NCBI GenBank assembly: GCA_030744435.1
Contig: JASLQO010000032.1
Location: forward strand, 310,001-374,000
Direction of reading: 5' to 3'
DNA from: JASLQO01 sp002327525
GTDB taxonomy: Bacteria; Pseudomonadota; Gammaproteobacteria; Pseudomonadales; Azotimanducaceae
Length of the DNA: 64,000 nt
Position 1 is the first letter of the stretch. Each line of letters starts with the position of its first letter. Made by a program: the position numbers and the translations under genes. Below the pieces are notes generated by a model. The model was not told the origin of the DNA. It made no database searches and worked only from the letters and a program-made list of their open reading frames with translations. Shown piece after piece: positions 9,242-18,216 of this stretch.

Positions 9242-10341
9242 CTTTCATCTCCCGTTTCCAACGCCCTCAGCACCGCATCGCCTATCTCGCTGGTGCCTAC
9301 TTCGCGCATCCCTGTCGCAGCACCCCTGGTGAGTATGTCCGAGGTACGCAGACCCCGAGCCAGCACCTGGTCGACCGCCGCCTCGATGCGATCCGCGGCG
9401 GCCCCGCATTCGAGGCTATAGCGGAACATCATCGCCACCGAGAGGATGGTGGCCAGCGGGTTGGCCTTGTCCTGCCCGGCGATGTCCGGGGCGGAGCCGT
9501 GCACCGGCTCGAACAACCCCTGGCCCGTGGCGCCGAGGCTCGCTGAGGGCAGCATTCCCAGCGATCCCGTCAGCATGGCGGCGACATCAGAGAGGATATC
9601 GCCAAACATGTTGCCGGTGACGAGAACGTCGAACTGCTTCGGTGCCCTCACCAGTTGCATGCCGGCGTTGTCTACGTACATGTGTGACAACTCGACATCC
9701 GGATAGTCCTGAGCTGTCCGCGTGACCACTTCTCTCCACAACTGGGTGACCTCCAGCACATTGGCTTTATCGACCGAACACAGCCGCCCGGTCCGCTTAC
9801 CCGCCAGTTCGAATGCCACGCGCGCGATACGTTCGATCTCGTGTTCCGCGTACACATAGGTATTGCGTCCGACACGCTCGTTGTTGATCAGCTCCACGCC
9901 ACGCGGCTCGCCGAAGTAGATGCCTCCGGTCAATTCGCGCACGATCAGGATGTCGAGACCGGCCACCAGTTCGCTCTTCAGAGAGCTCGCTTGCGCCAAT
10001 GGTGCGAACGACAGTGCCGGGCGGAGATTGGCGAACAGTCCGAGCCCCGCGCGCAGGCCGAGCAGCCCCTTTTCCGGACGCTGGTCCATCGGCAGATCGT
10101 CCCAATGCGGTCCGCCTACCGCGCCGAGCAACACGGCATCGGATGCGCGCGCAGCTTCGAGGGTATCTTCAGGCAGCGAGGTGCCGGCGCTGTCGATGGC
10201 AACGCCGCCCAGGATACCCTCGCTGACTTTCAGCTCGAGACCGGAGTCTACGGCCGCGCGCTGCATCACCTGACGAGCCACGCCCACCACCTCGGGGCCG
10301 ATGCCGTCTCCGGGAAGGATGAGTATTGATCTCGCTGCCAT
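9238..10341 (-). CDS. leuB: 3-isopropylmalate dehydrogenase
   Basis: NAD-dependent oxidative decarboxylase of leucine synthesis, 367 residues. It begins ILILPGDGIGPEVVG and has the substrate-binding region LTGGIYFGEPRG and the NAD site VHGSAPDIAGQDKANP. It follows leuD by 3 bases and overlaps asd by 4. No anomaly is seen. Confidence 0.97.
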   Translation of the reverse strand: MAARSILILPGDGIGPEVVGVARQVMQRAAVDSGLELKVSEGILGGVAIDSAGTSLPEDTLEAARASDAVLLGAVGGPHWDDLPMDQRPEKGLLGLRAGLGLFANLRPALSFAPLAQASSLKSELVAGLDILIVRELTGGIYFGEPRGVELINNERVGRNTYVYAEHEIERIARVAFELAGKRTGRLCSVDKANVLEVTQLWREVVTRTAQDYPDVELSHMYVDNAGMQLVRAPKQFDVLVTGNMFGDILSDVAAMLTGSLGMLPSASLGATGQGLFEPVHGSAPDIAGQDKANPLATILSVAMMFRYSLECGAAADRIEAAVDQVLARGLRTSDILTRGAATGMREVGTSEIGDAVLRALETGDER

Positions 10342-10344
10342 CGT

Positions 10345-11025
10345 CTAAACTCCCTCGTCCAGCTCATCGAGTACGACCCGTTCACGTGCCGTCCCGAGCC
10401 ACGCGCGGCGCTCGAAGTATTCCTGCTCGAAAGCGCGTATCCGATCCACGGCATCCAGCGTGAGCCCGATGTCATCGAGACCCCGCAGCAGCTTGTCCCT
10501 GGCGAGTCCGTCCATGTCGAAACCGAACACCTGACCGCTCGGGGTGGCCACGGTCTGTGCGGCGAGATCCACCCGCAAAGCAAAATTCTCTTCCGCCTCT
10601 ACTGCCTCAAAGAGCTCTCCTACTATTTCTTCATTTAAAACAATAGGTAACAAGCCATTTTTAAAGCAGTTATTAAAGAAAATATCGGCAAAACTCGGAG
10701 CGATCACCACCTCGAATCCAAACTCCATCAACGCCCATACCGCATGTTCACGACTCGAGCCGCAACCGAAGTTGCGCCTGGCGAGCAGAATCTTCGCATC
10801 CTGGAAGCGCGGCCGATTGAGCACGAACTCATGGTTGACCCGGCGCTCGTTCGGTGTGACGCCAACTTCGCCCTCATCCATATAACGCCAGCCATCGAAC
10901 AGATTGTCGCCGAAACCCGTACGCTTGACGGATTTCAGAAACTGCTTCGGGATTATCTGATCGGTATCCACATTGACCCTGTCCAGTGGCGCAACGATCC
11001 CTTCTGTCTTCTCGAAGGCTTTCAT
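10345..11025 (-). CDS. leuD: 3-isopropylmalate dehydratase small subunit
   Basis: Swivelling subunit of isopropylmalate isomerase, 226 residues, with DQIIPKQFLKSVKRTGFGDNL near the start and the conserved FGCGSSREHAVWAL motif. It pairs with leuC directly upstream (ATGA overlap). An unusual stretch lies at about 10603-10692: codons there are strongly AT-rich (14 G or C in 60 bases at 10621-10680) although the protein (IFFNNCFKNGLLPIVLNEE) stays family-like. Flanking codons are GC-rich like the rest of the operon. Confidence 0.96.
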   Translation of the reverse strand: MKAFEKTEGIVAPLDRVNVDTDQIIPKQFLKSVKRTGFGDNLFDGWRYMDEGEVGVTPNERRVNHEFVLNRPRFQDAKILLARRNFGCGSSREHAVWALMEFGFEVVIAPSFADIFFNNCFKNGLLPIVLNEEIVGELFEAVEAEENFALRVDLAAQTVATPSGQVFGFDMDGLARDKLLRGLDDIGLTLDAVDRIRAFEQEYFERRAWLGTARERVVLDELDEGV

Positions 11026-12431
11026 AGCATGTCCCTCACGTCGGCGAAGTGTCCCCGCACCGCGGCTGCCGCCGCCATGGCGGGACTCACCAGATGGGTA
11101 CGTCCGCCGTGGCCCTGCCGCCCCTCGAAGTTACGGTTGGAGGTAGATGCACAGTGCTCGCCGGGTAGCAGCTTGTCCGGATTCATGGCCAGGCACATAG
11201 AGCATCCTGGATCGCGCCACTGAAAACCCGCGGCGGTGAAGACCTCCACTAGCCCTTCCTCCTCGGCCTGTGCTTTAACAAGGCCGGAGCCAGGCACCAC
11301 CATGGCTTGCTTCACGTTGCCAGCCACCTCACGCCCCCGAAGCACCGCCGCGGCATCCCGCAAATCCTCGATGCGCGCATTCGTACAAGAGCCGATGAAC
11401 ACGCGGTCCAGTTGAATGTCCGTGATTGGCTGACCGGGTGCGAGCCCCATGTATTCGAGCGCCCGGCGTATGGAATCCGCCTGGTGCGGATCGCCCGAGG
11501 ATACAGAGTCGGGCGTCGTCTCATCGACACCCACGACCATTTCGGGAGACGTCCCCCAACTCACCTGCGGCGCCACGCTCGATGCATCCAGCTGATACTC
11601 GACGTCGAACCGTGCGTCCGCATCGCTGTGTAACGTACGCCAGTGCGCCTGTGCCTCATCCCACAACGCACCCACTGGCGCGAACGGGCGACCCTGCACG
11701 TACTCGAGGGTGACGTCGTCCACGGCAACGAGGCCGGCACGGGCTCCCGCTTCTATGGACATGTTGCACACCGTCATCCGTCCCTCCATCGACAGCGCCG
11801 AGATCGCTTCTCCCAGATATTCGATGGTATGGCCGGTCGCGCCGTCCGTACCGAGATCGCCGATGATCTTCAGGATCAGGTCCTTGGCCGACACGCCCGC
11901 TGCGAGCGCACCGGAGCAGCGCACCGCCATGTTGCGCATCTTGCGCTGTACCAGGCACTGCGTCGCCAGCACGTGCTCCACCTCGGAGGTGCCGATGCCC
12001 TGTGCGAGTGCCGCGAAGGCGCCGTGAGTCGAGGTGTGCGAGTCGCCGCACACAATGGTCATGCCGGGCAGTGTGACACCCTGCTCGGGACCCACCACGT
12101 GCACGATACCCTGCCGTACATCCAGGATGTCGAACTGACGAATACCATACCTCTTGCAGTTGTCATCCAGCGTCACCACCTGCTCGAGAGCCACCGAATC
12201 ATCGATGCCGGACAGTCCCAGATCCCTGCCCTCGGTCGGCACGTTATGGTCTGGAGTGGCGAGGTTGGCCGCCAACCGCCACGGCTCACGTCCGGCCAGC
12301 CGCAAGCCCTCGAATGCCTGTGGCGAAGTGACCTCGTGCAGAAGTTGTTGATCGATATAGAGGATCTGCTGACCGTCAGCACGTTCACCAACCAGGTGAT
12401 CGGCCCAGATCTTGTCATAGAGCGTTGCCAT
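11022..12431 (-). CDS. leuC: 3-isopropylmalate dehydratase large subunit
   Basis: Aconitase-family [4Fe-4S] enzyme, 469 residues from the ATG at 12431 (MATLYDKIWADHLV, the usual LeuC start). The frame is open back to 12491 but those codons run into the operator region. Cluster cysteines are in VFIGSCTNARIEDL and WRDPGCSMCLAMNPD. First gene of the leuCDB-asd block, divergent from a LysR gene, which probably controls it. Confidence 0.97.
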   Translation of the reverse strand: MATLYDKIWADHLVGERADGQQILYIDQQLLHEVTSPQAFEGLRLAGREPWRLAANLATPDHNVPTEGRDLGLSGIDDSVALEQVVTLDDNCKRYGIRQFDILDVRQGIVHVVGPEQGVTLPGMTIVCGDSHTSTHGAFAALAQGIGTSEVEHVLATQCLVQRKMRNMAVRCSGALAAGVSAKDLILKIIGDLGTDGATGHTIEYLGEAISALSMEGRMTVCNMSIEAGARAGLVAVDDVTLEYVQGRPFAPVGALWDEAQAHWRTLHSDADARFDVEYQLDASSVAPQVSWGTSPEMVVGVDETTPDSVSSGDPHQADSIRRALEYMGLAPGQPITDIQLDRVFIGSCTNARIEDLRDAAAVLRGREVAGNVKQAMVVPGSGLVKAQAEEEGLVEVFTAAGFQWRDPGCSMCLAMNPDKLLPGEHCASTSNRNFEGRQGHGGRTHLVSPAMAAAAAVRGHFADVRDML

Positions 12432-12484
12432 GCGCTGCTTCGCCGCCGCTTCGGGTGATTGGGGCGCGTATGGTAGGGAAAGCC

Positions 12485-12524
12485 AATCCATAACACTAAT
12501 GGATTGTTTTTATCTATTCGATAA
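12485..12524. promoter_or_regulatory. Twin inverted repeats in leuC-lysR gap
   Basis: Two perfect inverted repeats lie between the divergent leuC and LysR genes. The first has arms AATCCAT and ATGGATT around a 7-base spacer (12485-12505). The second is TTATC-TATTC-GATAA (12510-12524) and contains a T-N11-A core, the consensus for LysR-type regulators. Their centres are 22 bases apart, about two helical turns, as for recognition and activation sites of such regulators. The region is AT-rich, suitable for promoters. Confidence 0.6.
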
Positions 12525-12567
12525 CAATTTAGAATTAATCACACCACTGCCAGTTCAGGCTGCACGC

Positions 12568-13449
12568 ATGCAATGGTCCGATCTCAGCGCTTTCCTTTCC
12601 GTAACCCAGCACGGCTCCTTCTCGCGCGCGGCCACTGCCCTGCACATCAGTCAACCGGCCGTCACCAAGCGCGTGCAGAATCTGGAAAACGAGCTGGAGG
12701 TACGCCTGTTCGACCGAATCGGCCGCTCCATTCATCTCACCGATGCCGGTAAGCTCCTGAAACCCCGTGCCGAACAGATACTCGCCCAGGTCAGCGACAC
12801 CCGGCGCATGATCATGAACCTGCACGAACGCGTCGACGGCGTGCTGGATCTGGCGACATCCCACCACGTCGGACTTCACCGCCTGGCGCCGGTGCTGCGC
12901 AGCTACAGGGCGCTGTACCCGGACGTGCAGCTCGATATCCAGTTCGAGGACTCGGAGGCTGCCCACGATCTCATCCGTCAGGGCCGCGCGGAACTTGCCG
13001 TGGTGACGCTCGATCCGGAGGGCGAGGCGGATCTCACCTACCTGCCGTTGTGGGACGACTCGCTGCACTTCGTGACCTCACGCGAACACCCTCTAGCCCT
13101 TCGCAATCACCTCACACTCGATGAACTCTCTGGCCACGGCGCCGTTTTACCCGGTACGGTCACCTATACAGGCCGAATCGTACTCGAGACGTTCGAAGCG
13201 CGCGGGCTCACCCTGCACCCAGCGCTTTCCACCAACTATCTGGAGACCATCGGCATGCTGGTGGGCGCGGGGCTCGGTTGGAGCGTGTTGCCGAGGAGCC
13301 TGCTTACCGAAGACCTAGCGGAGCTCAAAGTGGATGCACCACATCTGCACCGGACGCTCGGCTGCGTCACCAATCCCGGCCGCACACTGTCCAACGCGGC
13401 GCGCTCGTTCATCGGTGTGCTCGAAGAAACACGGGAGCCAGGAATCTGA
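12568..13449 (+). CDS. LysR-type regulator, likely of leuCDB
   Basis: A 293-residue LysR-family regulator. From the ATG at 12568 it reads MQWSDLSAFLSVTQHGSFSR, the normal start of the winged-helix domain, with the recognition helix in LHISQPAVTKRVQNLE; the frame is open further upstream but that part is not family-like. The effector domain spans about residues 90-290. It is transcribed away from leuC across two inverted repeats, so it is a reasonable candidate to sense a leucine-pathway intermediate (isopropylmalate in known cases). That role is inferred from position. Confidence 0.88.
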   Translation: MQWSDLSAFLSVTQHGSFSRAATALHISQPAVTKRVQNLENELEVRLFDRIGRSIHLTDAGKLLKPRAEQILAQVSDTRRMIMNLHERVDGVLDLATSHHVGLHRLAPVLRSYRALYPDVQLDIQFEDSEAAHDLIRQGRAELAVVTLDPEGEADLTYLPLWDDSLHFVTSREHPLALRNHLTLDELSGHGAVLPGTVTYTGRIVLETFEARGLTLHPALSTNYLETIGMLVGAGLGWSVLPRSLLTEDLAELKVDAPHLHRTLGCVTNPGRTLSNAARSFIGVLEETREPGI

Positions 13450-13461
13450 CCGCCGGTCGGG

Positions 13462-14535
13462 TCAGACCTGCGGGTATCGGCCAATCTGACCGCGGTGGCG
13501 CAGCGCGTGATCCATCAGCACGAGTGCGACCATCGCCTCGGCGATGGGTGTGGCTCTGATACCGACACAGGGGTCGTGCCGGCCTTTGGTGACCACCGTT
13601 CTCTCTTCGCCTTCCACATCGATAGTTCGCCCCGGTGTCGTGAGACTCGAGGTGGGTTTCAGCGCCATGCGCACGATGATGTCCTGACCCGAGGAGATCC
13701 CACCGAGAATACCGCCGGCATGATTGGACTCGAATCCGGCACGGTTCATCTGATCTCTATGCGCAGTACCGCGCTGGCCGACCACATCGAAACCATCGCC
13801 GATGGCGACCCCCTTGACCGCATTGATACCCATCAGCGCACCAGCAAGCTGTGCATCGAGCTTTCCGAACACCGGCTCTCCAAGCCCCACCGGCACACCG
13901 CTTGCCACCACACTCACCTCCGCGCCGACAGAATCACCCTCACTCCTGAGCTGGTCGATGAGTTCTCCGATGGCATCCAGGTGGTCGGCATCCGCGCAGA
14001 AGAACGGGTTCCCCGCCACGGTCTCCCACGAGCGAAAAGGCAGTCGCAGGTGCCCGATGGCGGAGAGATAGCCGCGCACTTTCGTGCCGAAGTGCTCGGC
14101 GAGGTACTTCTTGGCGATACCACCGGCAGCCACTCGCATGGCGGTCTCGCGCGCGGAAGCTCGACCGCCGCCACGATAGTCACGCAGGCCATATTTGTGG
14201 TGATAGGTGAAATCTGCATGCGCCGGGCGGAACAGATCCTTGATATCGGAGTAGTCCTTGCTCTTCTGGTCCTGGTTCTCGATCAGGAGCGCGATCGGGG
14301 TTCCGGTCGTGCGTCCCTCGAACACACCTGAGAGGATGCGGACCTGATCCGCCTCTTTACGCTGGGTGGTGAACTTCGATCGGCCCGGTCTGCGGCGATC
14401 CAGATCCACCTGCAGGTCGGCCTCGCAGAGTTCCAGCCCCGGTGGGCAGCCGTCCACGATCGCGCCCAACGCTGCCCCATGGCTCTCGCCGAAGGTAGTG
14501 AGTGCAAATGCCTGTCCGAAAGTGTTACCCGCCAT
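13462..14535 (-). CDS. aroC: Chorismate synthase
   Basis: A 357-residue enzyme converting EPSP to chorismate with reduced FMN. Family signatures are present: GESHGAALGAIVDGCPPG, RRRPGRSKFTTQRKEAD, GLRDYRGGGRASARET and SGQDIIVRMALKPTSS. It lies 14 bases downstream of prmB on the same strand and ends convergent with the LysR gene. The short gap at 13446-13465 contains a CTGACC/GGTCAG hairpin without a T-run. Confidence 0.97.
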   Translation of the reverse strand: MAGNTFGQAFALTTFGESHGAALGAIVDGCPPGLELCEADLQVDLDRRRPGRSKFTTQRKEADQVRILSGVFEGRTTGTPIALLIENQDQKSKDYSDIKDLFRPAHADFTYHHKYGLRDYRGGGRASARETAMRVAAGGIAKKYLAEHFGTKVRGYLSAIGHLRLPFRSWETVAGNPFFCADADHLDAIGELIDQLRSEGDSVGAEVSVVASGVPVGLGEPVFGKLDAQLAGALMGINAVKGVAIGDGFDVVGQRGTAHRDQMNRAGFESNHAGGILGGISSGQDIIVRMALKPTSSLTTPGRTIDVEGEERTVVTKGRHDPCVGIRATPIAEAMVALVLMDHALRHRGQIGRYPQV

Positions 14536-14549
14536 AAAACCGGTGCAAT

Positions 14550-15428
14550 CTAGATTCGCCGCGCAGTATGGGAACTCAGAGCATCTGCTTCAAGCAGGAA
14601 AACGCCCTGGCCGCCCTGCGGCAGGTGCGGCCAGACGAATGGCAGTCGAGGGTACTGCGCCAGCAGCGCCGGAGCACTGTTGCCCACTTCCCCGACCAGC
14701 ACCCCGCCGTCGGCCAGCCATTCCGGCAATGCGTCGAGGATCCCGCGCAATACAGCCAGCCCATCCGACCCGCCGGTCAATGCCAATTCGGGTTCGTGGC
14801 GATACTCGCTCGGCAATGTCCCCATGTCCTCGCCATCCACGTACGGGGGATTGCAAACCACCAGGTCGAAGGGTGGCTGGGACAGGCTCGCGAAGAGATC
14901 AGATTCTATGACCGCGCAGCGTGCCTCCAGGCCGTGGCGTACGACGTTTTCGCGGGCAACGCGGCACACACCCGGATCTATGTCCGCGAGCACTACTTCC
15001 GCTTCGGTGAAAACGAGCGCAGAAACGATACCGAGACAACCGCTGCCACAGCAAAAATCCAGGATGCGCATGGGCTCGCGCACCAGCCATGTACCCAGCC
15101 CGCCATGGGTAAGCCAGGGCCCGATGGGCGAGCGAGGGATGAGAACGCCGGGCTGTACGGCAAACTCGAGGCCGCAGTAACTCACCTTGCCGAACAGATA
15201 ACCGAGTGGGATGCGTTCCCCCGCTCGCCGCCGGGCGTGTGCGCGAATCAACTCGCAGGCCTCTGGGGACAGCTGCTCTCGGAGGCTGCGCTCGTGATCA
15301 GTCAATCCACTGCTAGCCAGTACCAGAGCCACCGCCTCGTCCCAGGCATTGTCTGTGCCATGACCATAAAAGAGCGGGGAAGCCTCGAACAGGGCCGAGA
15401 CCTCGGCGAGCATGTCCTCGACGGTCAC
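14550..15428 (-). CDS. prmB: 50S protein L3 glutamine methyltransferase
   Basis: A HemK-family N5-glutamine methyltransferase of 292 residues. The SAM site is ILDFCCGSGCLGIVSALVF and the catalytic motif is VVCNPPYVDGEDM. PrmB modifies ribosomal protein L3, unlike PrmC, which acts on release factors; position directly before aroC, as in E. coli and Pseudomonas, supports PrmB. The GTG start overlaps the stop of the upstream secreted protein (GTGA). Confidence 0.93.
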   Translation of the reverse strand: MTVEDMLAEVSALFEASPLFYGHGTDNAWDEAVALVLASSGLTDHERSLREQLSPEACELIRAHARRRAGERIPLGYLFGKVSYCGLEFAVQPGVLIPRSPIGPWLTHGGLGTWLVREPMRILDFCCGSGCLGIVSALVFTEAEVVLADIDPGVCRVARENVVRHGLEARCAVIESDLFASLSQPPFDLVVCNPPYVDGEDMGTLPSEYRHEPELALTGGSDGLAVLRGILDALPEWLADGGVLVGEVGNSAPALLAQYPRLPFVWPHLPQGGQGVFLLEADALSSHTARRI

Positions 15429-16303
15429 CGGCGGTTGCGATGCTGCGGTAGTACCAGTTCGATGCGCGCATCGTCGGTCGCGGCGCGGGGCAGCAACGGA
15501 CCGGCGCCGTATGGCACCAGGTTGGGCCCGTCTTCACGGGCCATGCGCACGGCCACGTCCGTGGCGCACTTCAGCGCATCCTCGATGAGCGTCTCGGGGT
15601 GGGCCAATCCATATAGATGGCACACCACGTAGACCTGCTGGCGCTCGAAGATATCGAGCCTGGGCGCCAGATCGTCGAGAATCGCCGCCGAACCCTCTTC
15701 CAGCGTACCGTCGATGCGCGGATGGACGCCCTGGATGACGGCAAAGCCGTTACCAGCCAAGTCCGCCGTCAGGCGCGAATTGGTGATGGCTTCCACCTGC
15801 TCCTGTGGGGTCAGAATCCGCACGTGTGCATACAGACGCCGGTTGCCACGCTCTATGACGTACACCGAAACGAAGTCACCGTTCAGTTTTCCCGCCTGGT
15901 AATGTTGGTTGCGGTCGGGACCAAAGAGAATCGCCTGTCCGAACACCTGATTGGCCCAACCGTTGCTGCGCCCGCAATCACGACCGCGACAGCGGAACAG
16001 ACTGTGTTCGCCAAATAGCGCATCGTAGTGCGCTATGACCTCGTCAAGCGGTGTACCGCGCGCAATCTCGTAGGTGATGCCGAGCACGCTACCCGAGATG
16101 CGAAGTTTTTCCCGGATCTTGAGTTCTCGCCGGATCTTCTCGACCGGCGAGGTGACGAACTCGCGCGGAAGAATCTGTTCGTCGTGCTGATAGGAGACGA
16201 CCTGTGCGTGCGGAAAGCGGGGGACGCCCTCCGGATCGTCCGCCTCCATAGCGACTGCGGGCACATTCAGCAGAGCAAGCACGGCCACCCACAGTCCCTT
16301 CAT
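15425..16303 (-). CDS. Secreted DUF4892-like protein
   Basis: A 292-residue protein with a short signal peptide (MKGLWVAVLALLNVPAVAM). The start of the mature part, VPRFPHAQVVSYQHDEQILP, and the middle resemble DUF4892 proteins of unknown function; the assignment is from memory and not certain. It has one Cys pair typical of exported proteins (FRCRGRDCG). The C-terminal half (ILDDLAPRLDIFERQQVYVV) looks OmpA-like in pattern. It is 9 bases downstream of htpG and overlaps prmB. Confidence 0.6.
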   Translation of the reverse strand: MKGLWVAVLALLNVPAVAMEADDPEGVPRFPHAQVVSYQHDEQILPREFVTSPVEKIRRELKIREKLRISGSVLGITYEIARGTPLDEVIAHYDALFGEHSLFRCRGRDCGRSNGWANQVFGQAILFGPDRNQHYQAGKLNGDFVSVYVIERGNRRLYAHVRILTPQEQVEAITNSRLTADLAGNGFAVIQGVHPRIDGTLEEGSAAILDDLAPRLDIFERQQVYVVCHLYGLAHPETLIEDALKCATDVAVRMAREDGPNLVPYGAGPLLPRAATDDARIELVLPQHRNRR

Positions 16304-16312
16304 GACACTTCC

Positions 16313-18202
16313 CTACAGTAGTTCCAGCAACAGACGATTCAGGCGGCTCACGTAGGCCGAAGAGTCCTTCAGCGTGCCGCCCTCCGCAAGTGTGGCCTGA
16401 TCGAACAGTACCCGCACCAGATCCCCGAACCGGTCCTCGTCGGCTTCGGCCGCCAGCCGCTCAAGCAACGGATGCGTGGCGTTGTACTCGAAGTGCGGCT
16501 TCGTCTCCGGCAGTTCCTGACCGGTCGCTTCCATGATGCGCCGCATTTGCGCGCCCATTGCGTGCTCGGGCAGAACAAGACAGGCTGGAGAATCCGTCAA
16601 TCGCTTCGAGACGCGTACTTCTTCCACCAGTTCGCCGAGCACCTCGGCTATGCGCCCCGACAGCGCCGCGTTTGCTTCACTGTCTGCCTCGCCGTGTTCT
16701 TCTTCATCCTCGGGCAGATCCAGATCGGCGCGCATGACATCCTGGAAAGGTTTGCCGTCAAACTCCGTAAGATTGGCCATCAACCATTCGTCGATGCGAT
16801 CAAACAACAGCAGCACCTCCGTGCCGCGCTTCCTGAATATCTCCAGATGCGGGCTCGACCTGGCGGTTTCGAAGTTCTCGGCGACCAGGTAGTAGAGTTT
16901 GTCCTGTCCCTCATCCATGCGTTCTATGTAGTCGGCCAATCCAACCTTCTTCTGGATATCCTCCATGTGAGTGGAGGCAAAACGCAGTAGCCCGGCGAGT
17001 GCCTCGCGATTGGCGAAGTCTTCACCAGCGCCCTCCTTCAACACCTCGCCAAACTCGTCCCAGAATGCCCGGTAGTCGTCCGGCCCCTTCTTCGCCATGG
17101 ACTCGAGCGTATTGAGCACACGCTTTGTGAGCGCATTGCGGATACTGGTCACACGCTCATCCTGCTGGAGGATCTCACGCGACACGTTCAGAGGCAGATC
17201 GCTGCTGTCCACCACACCCTTCACGAAACGCAGGTACAGGGGCAGGAACTGCTCTGCCTCGTCCATAATGAACACCCGCTGCACGTACAGCTTGAGACCT
17301 CTGGGCATATCGCGATTCCAGATGTCAAAAGGCGCTTTCTTCGGTATGTACAGCAAACTGGTGTACTCGAGTTTGCCTTCCACCCGGTTGTGGCTCCACG
17401 TCATCGGATCGTCGAAGTCGTGGGAGACGTGTTTATAGAACTCGGTGTACTCGTCATCCGAGACCTCGCTGCGCGATCTTGTCCACAGAGCGGTTGCGTC
17501 ATTCACGGTCTCGAACTCCGGCTCCGCGGATTCGGTTTCTTCACTTTCTTCCGAAGGGAATGCCTCTTTGATCATGCGCACCGGCACACCAATGTGGTCG
17601 GAGTACTTGCGCACGATACTACGCAGACGGAAGCCGTCGGCGAATTCCTTCGCATCATCCCTGAGATGCAGAATCACCGTCGTGCCTCGCGGGCACTGGA
17701 GCGGTTCGACGCTGAAATCATCCTCGCCCTGAGACACCCAGCGGGTTCCTTCCGACGCACCGACACCGCAGGTCAGCACCTCCACCTCATGAGCGACGAT
17801 GAAGGCGCTGTAGAAGCCCACGCCAAACTGTCCTATCAGGCTCGCATCCTTCTGTTCCTCACCCGTGAGGCTCGCCAGAAATTCCGCCGTCCCGGACTTG
17901 GCGATGGTACCGAGCTGCTCGACTATCTCGGCACGCGTCATGCCGATGCCATTGTCGGCAATGGTGACTGTTCCGGCTTCCTCGTCAAAACTCACCGCTA
18001 TCGCATAGTCCACGTCGGCACCCACCAACTCCGGTTCAGCGATGGCACGGAAGCGCAGTTTGTCGATGGCATCCGAGGCGTTCGAGATCAGTTCGCGCAG
18101 GAAGATCTCTCGATTCGAATACAAAGAGTGAATCATCAGCTGCAGCAGCTGACGTGCCTCGGTCTGGAAGCCGAAGGTCTCGGTGTTTGTCTGTTCGCTC
18201 AT
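16313..18202 (-). CDS. htpG: Chaperone HtpG (Hsp90)
   Basis: A 629-residue Hsp90 homologue that refolds stress-damaged proteins. The N-terminal GHKL ATPase has FLRELISNASDAIDKLR and the DNGIGMTRAEI and GQFGVGFYSAF lids. The middle domain carries the catalytic Arg loop LNVSREILQQDERV. It ends with LNRLLLELL, without the eukaryotic MEEVD tail. It lies 14 bases after sucD, so it may be cotranscribed with the TCA genes, an unusual partner; heat-shock promoters could not be identified. Confidence 0.97.
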   Translation of the reverse strand: MSEQTNTETFGFQTEARQLLQLMIHSLYSNREIFLRELISNASDAIDKLRFRAIAEPELVGADVDYAIAVSFDEEAGTVTIADNGIGMTRAEIVEQLGTIAKSGTAEFLASLTGEEQKDASLIGQFGVGFYSAFIVAHEVEVLTCGVGASEGTRWVSQGEDDFSVEPLQCPRGTTVILHLRDDAKEFADGFRLRSIVRKYSDHIGVPVRMIKEAFPSEESEETESAEPEFETVNDATALWTRSRSEVSDDEYTEFYKHVSHDFDDPMTWSHNRVEGKLEYTSLLYIPKKAPFDIWNRDMPRGLKLYVQRVFIMDEAEQFLPLYLRFVKGVVDSSDLPLNVSREILQQDERVTSIRNALTKRVLNTLESMAKKGPDDYRAFWDEFGEVLKEGAGEDFANREALAGLLRFASTHMEDIQKKVGLADYIERMDEGQDKLYYLVAENFETARSSPHLEIFRKRGTEVLLLFDRIDEWLMANLTEFDGKPFQDVMRADLDLPEDEEEHGEADSEANAALSGRIAEVLGELVEEVRVSKRLTDSPACLVLPEHAMGAQMRRIMEATGQELPETKPHFEYNATHPLLERLAAEADEDRFGDLVRVLFDQATLAEGGTLKDSSAYVSRLNRLLLELL

Positions 18203-18216
18203 TCTGATTATCCCGT

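Noticed and set aside
13446..13465. CTGACC/GGTCAG hairpin between the LysR gene and aroC as terminator
   Set aside because: No T-run on either strand and it overlaps both gene ends.
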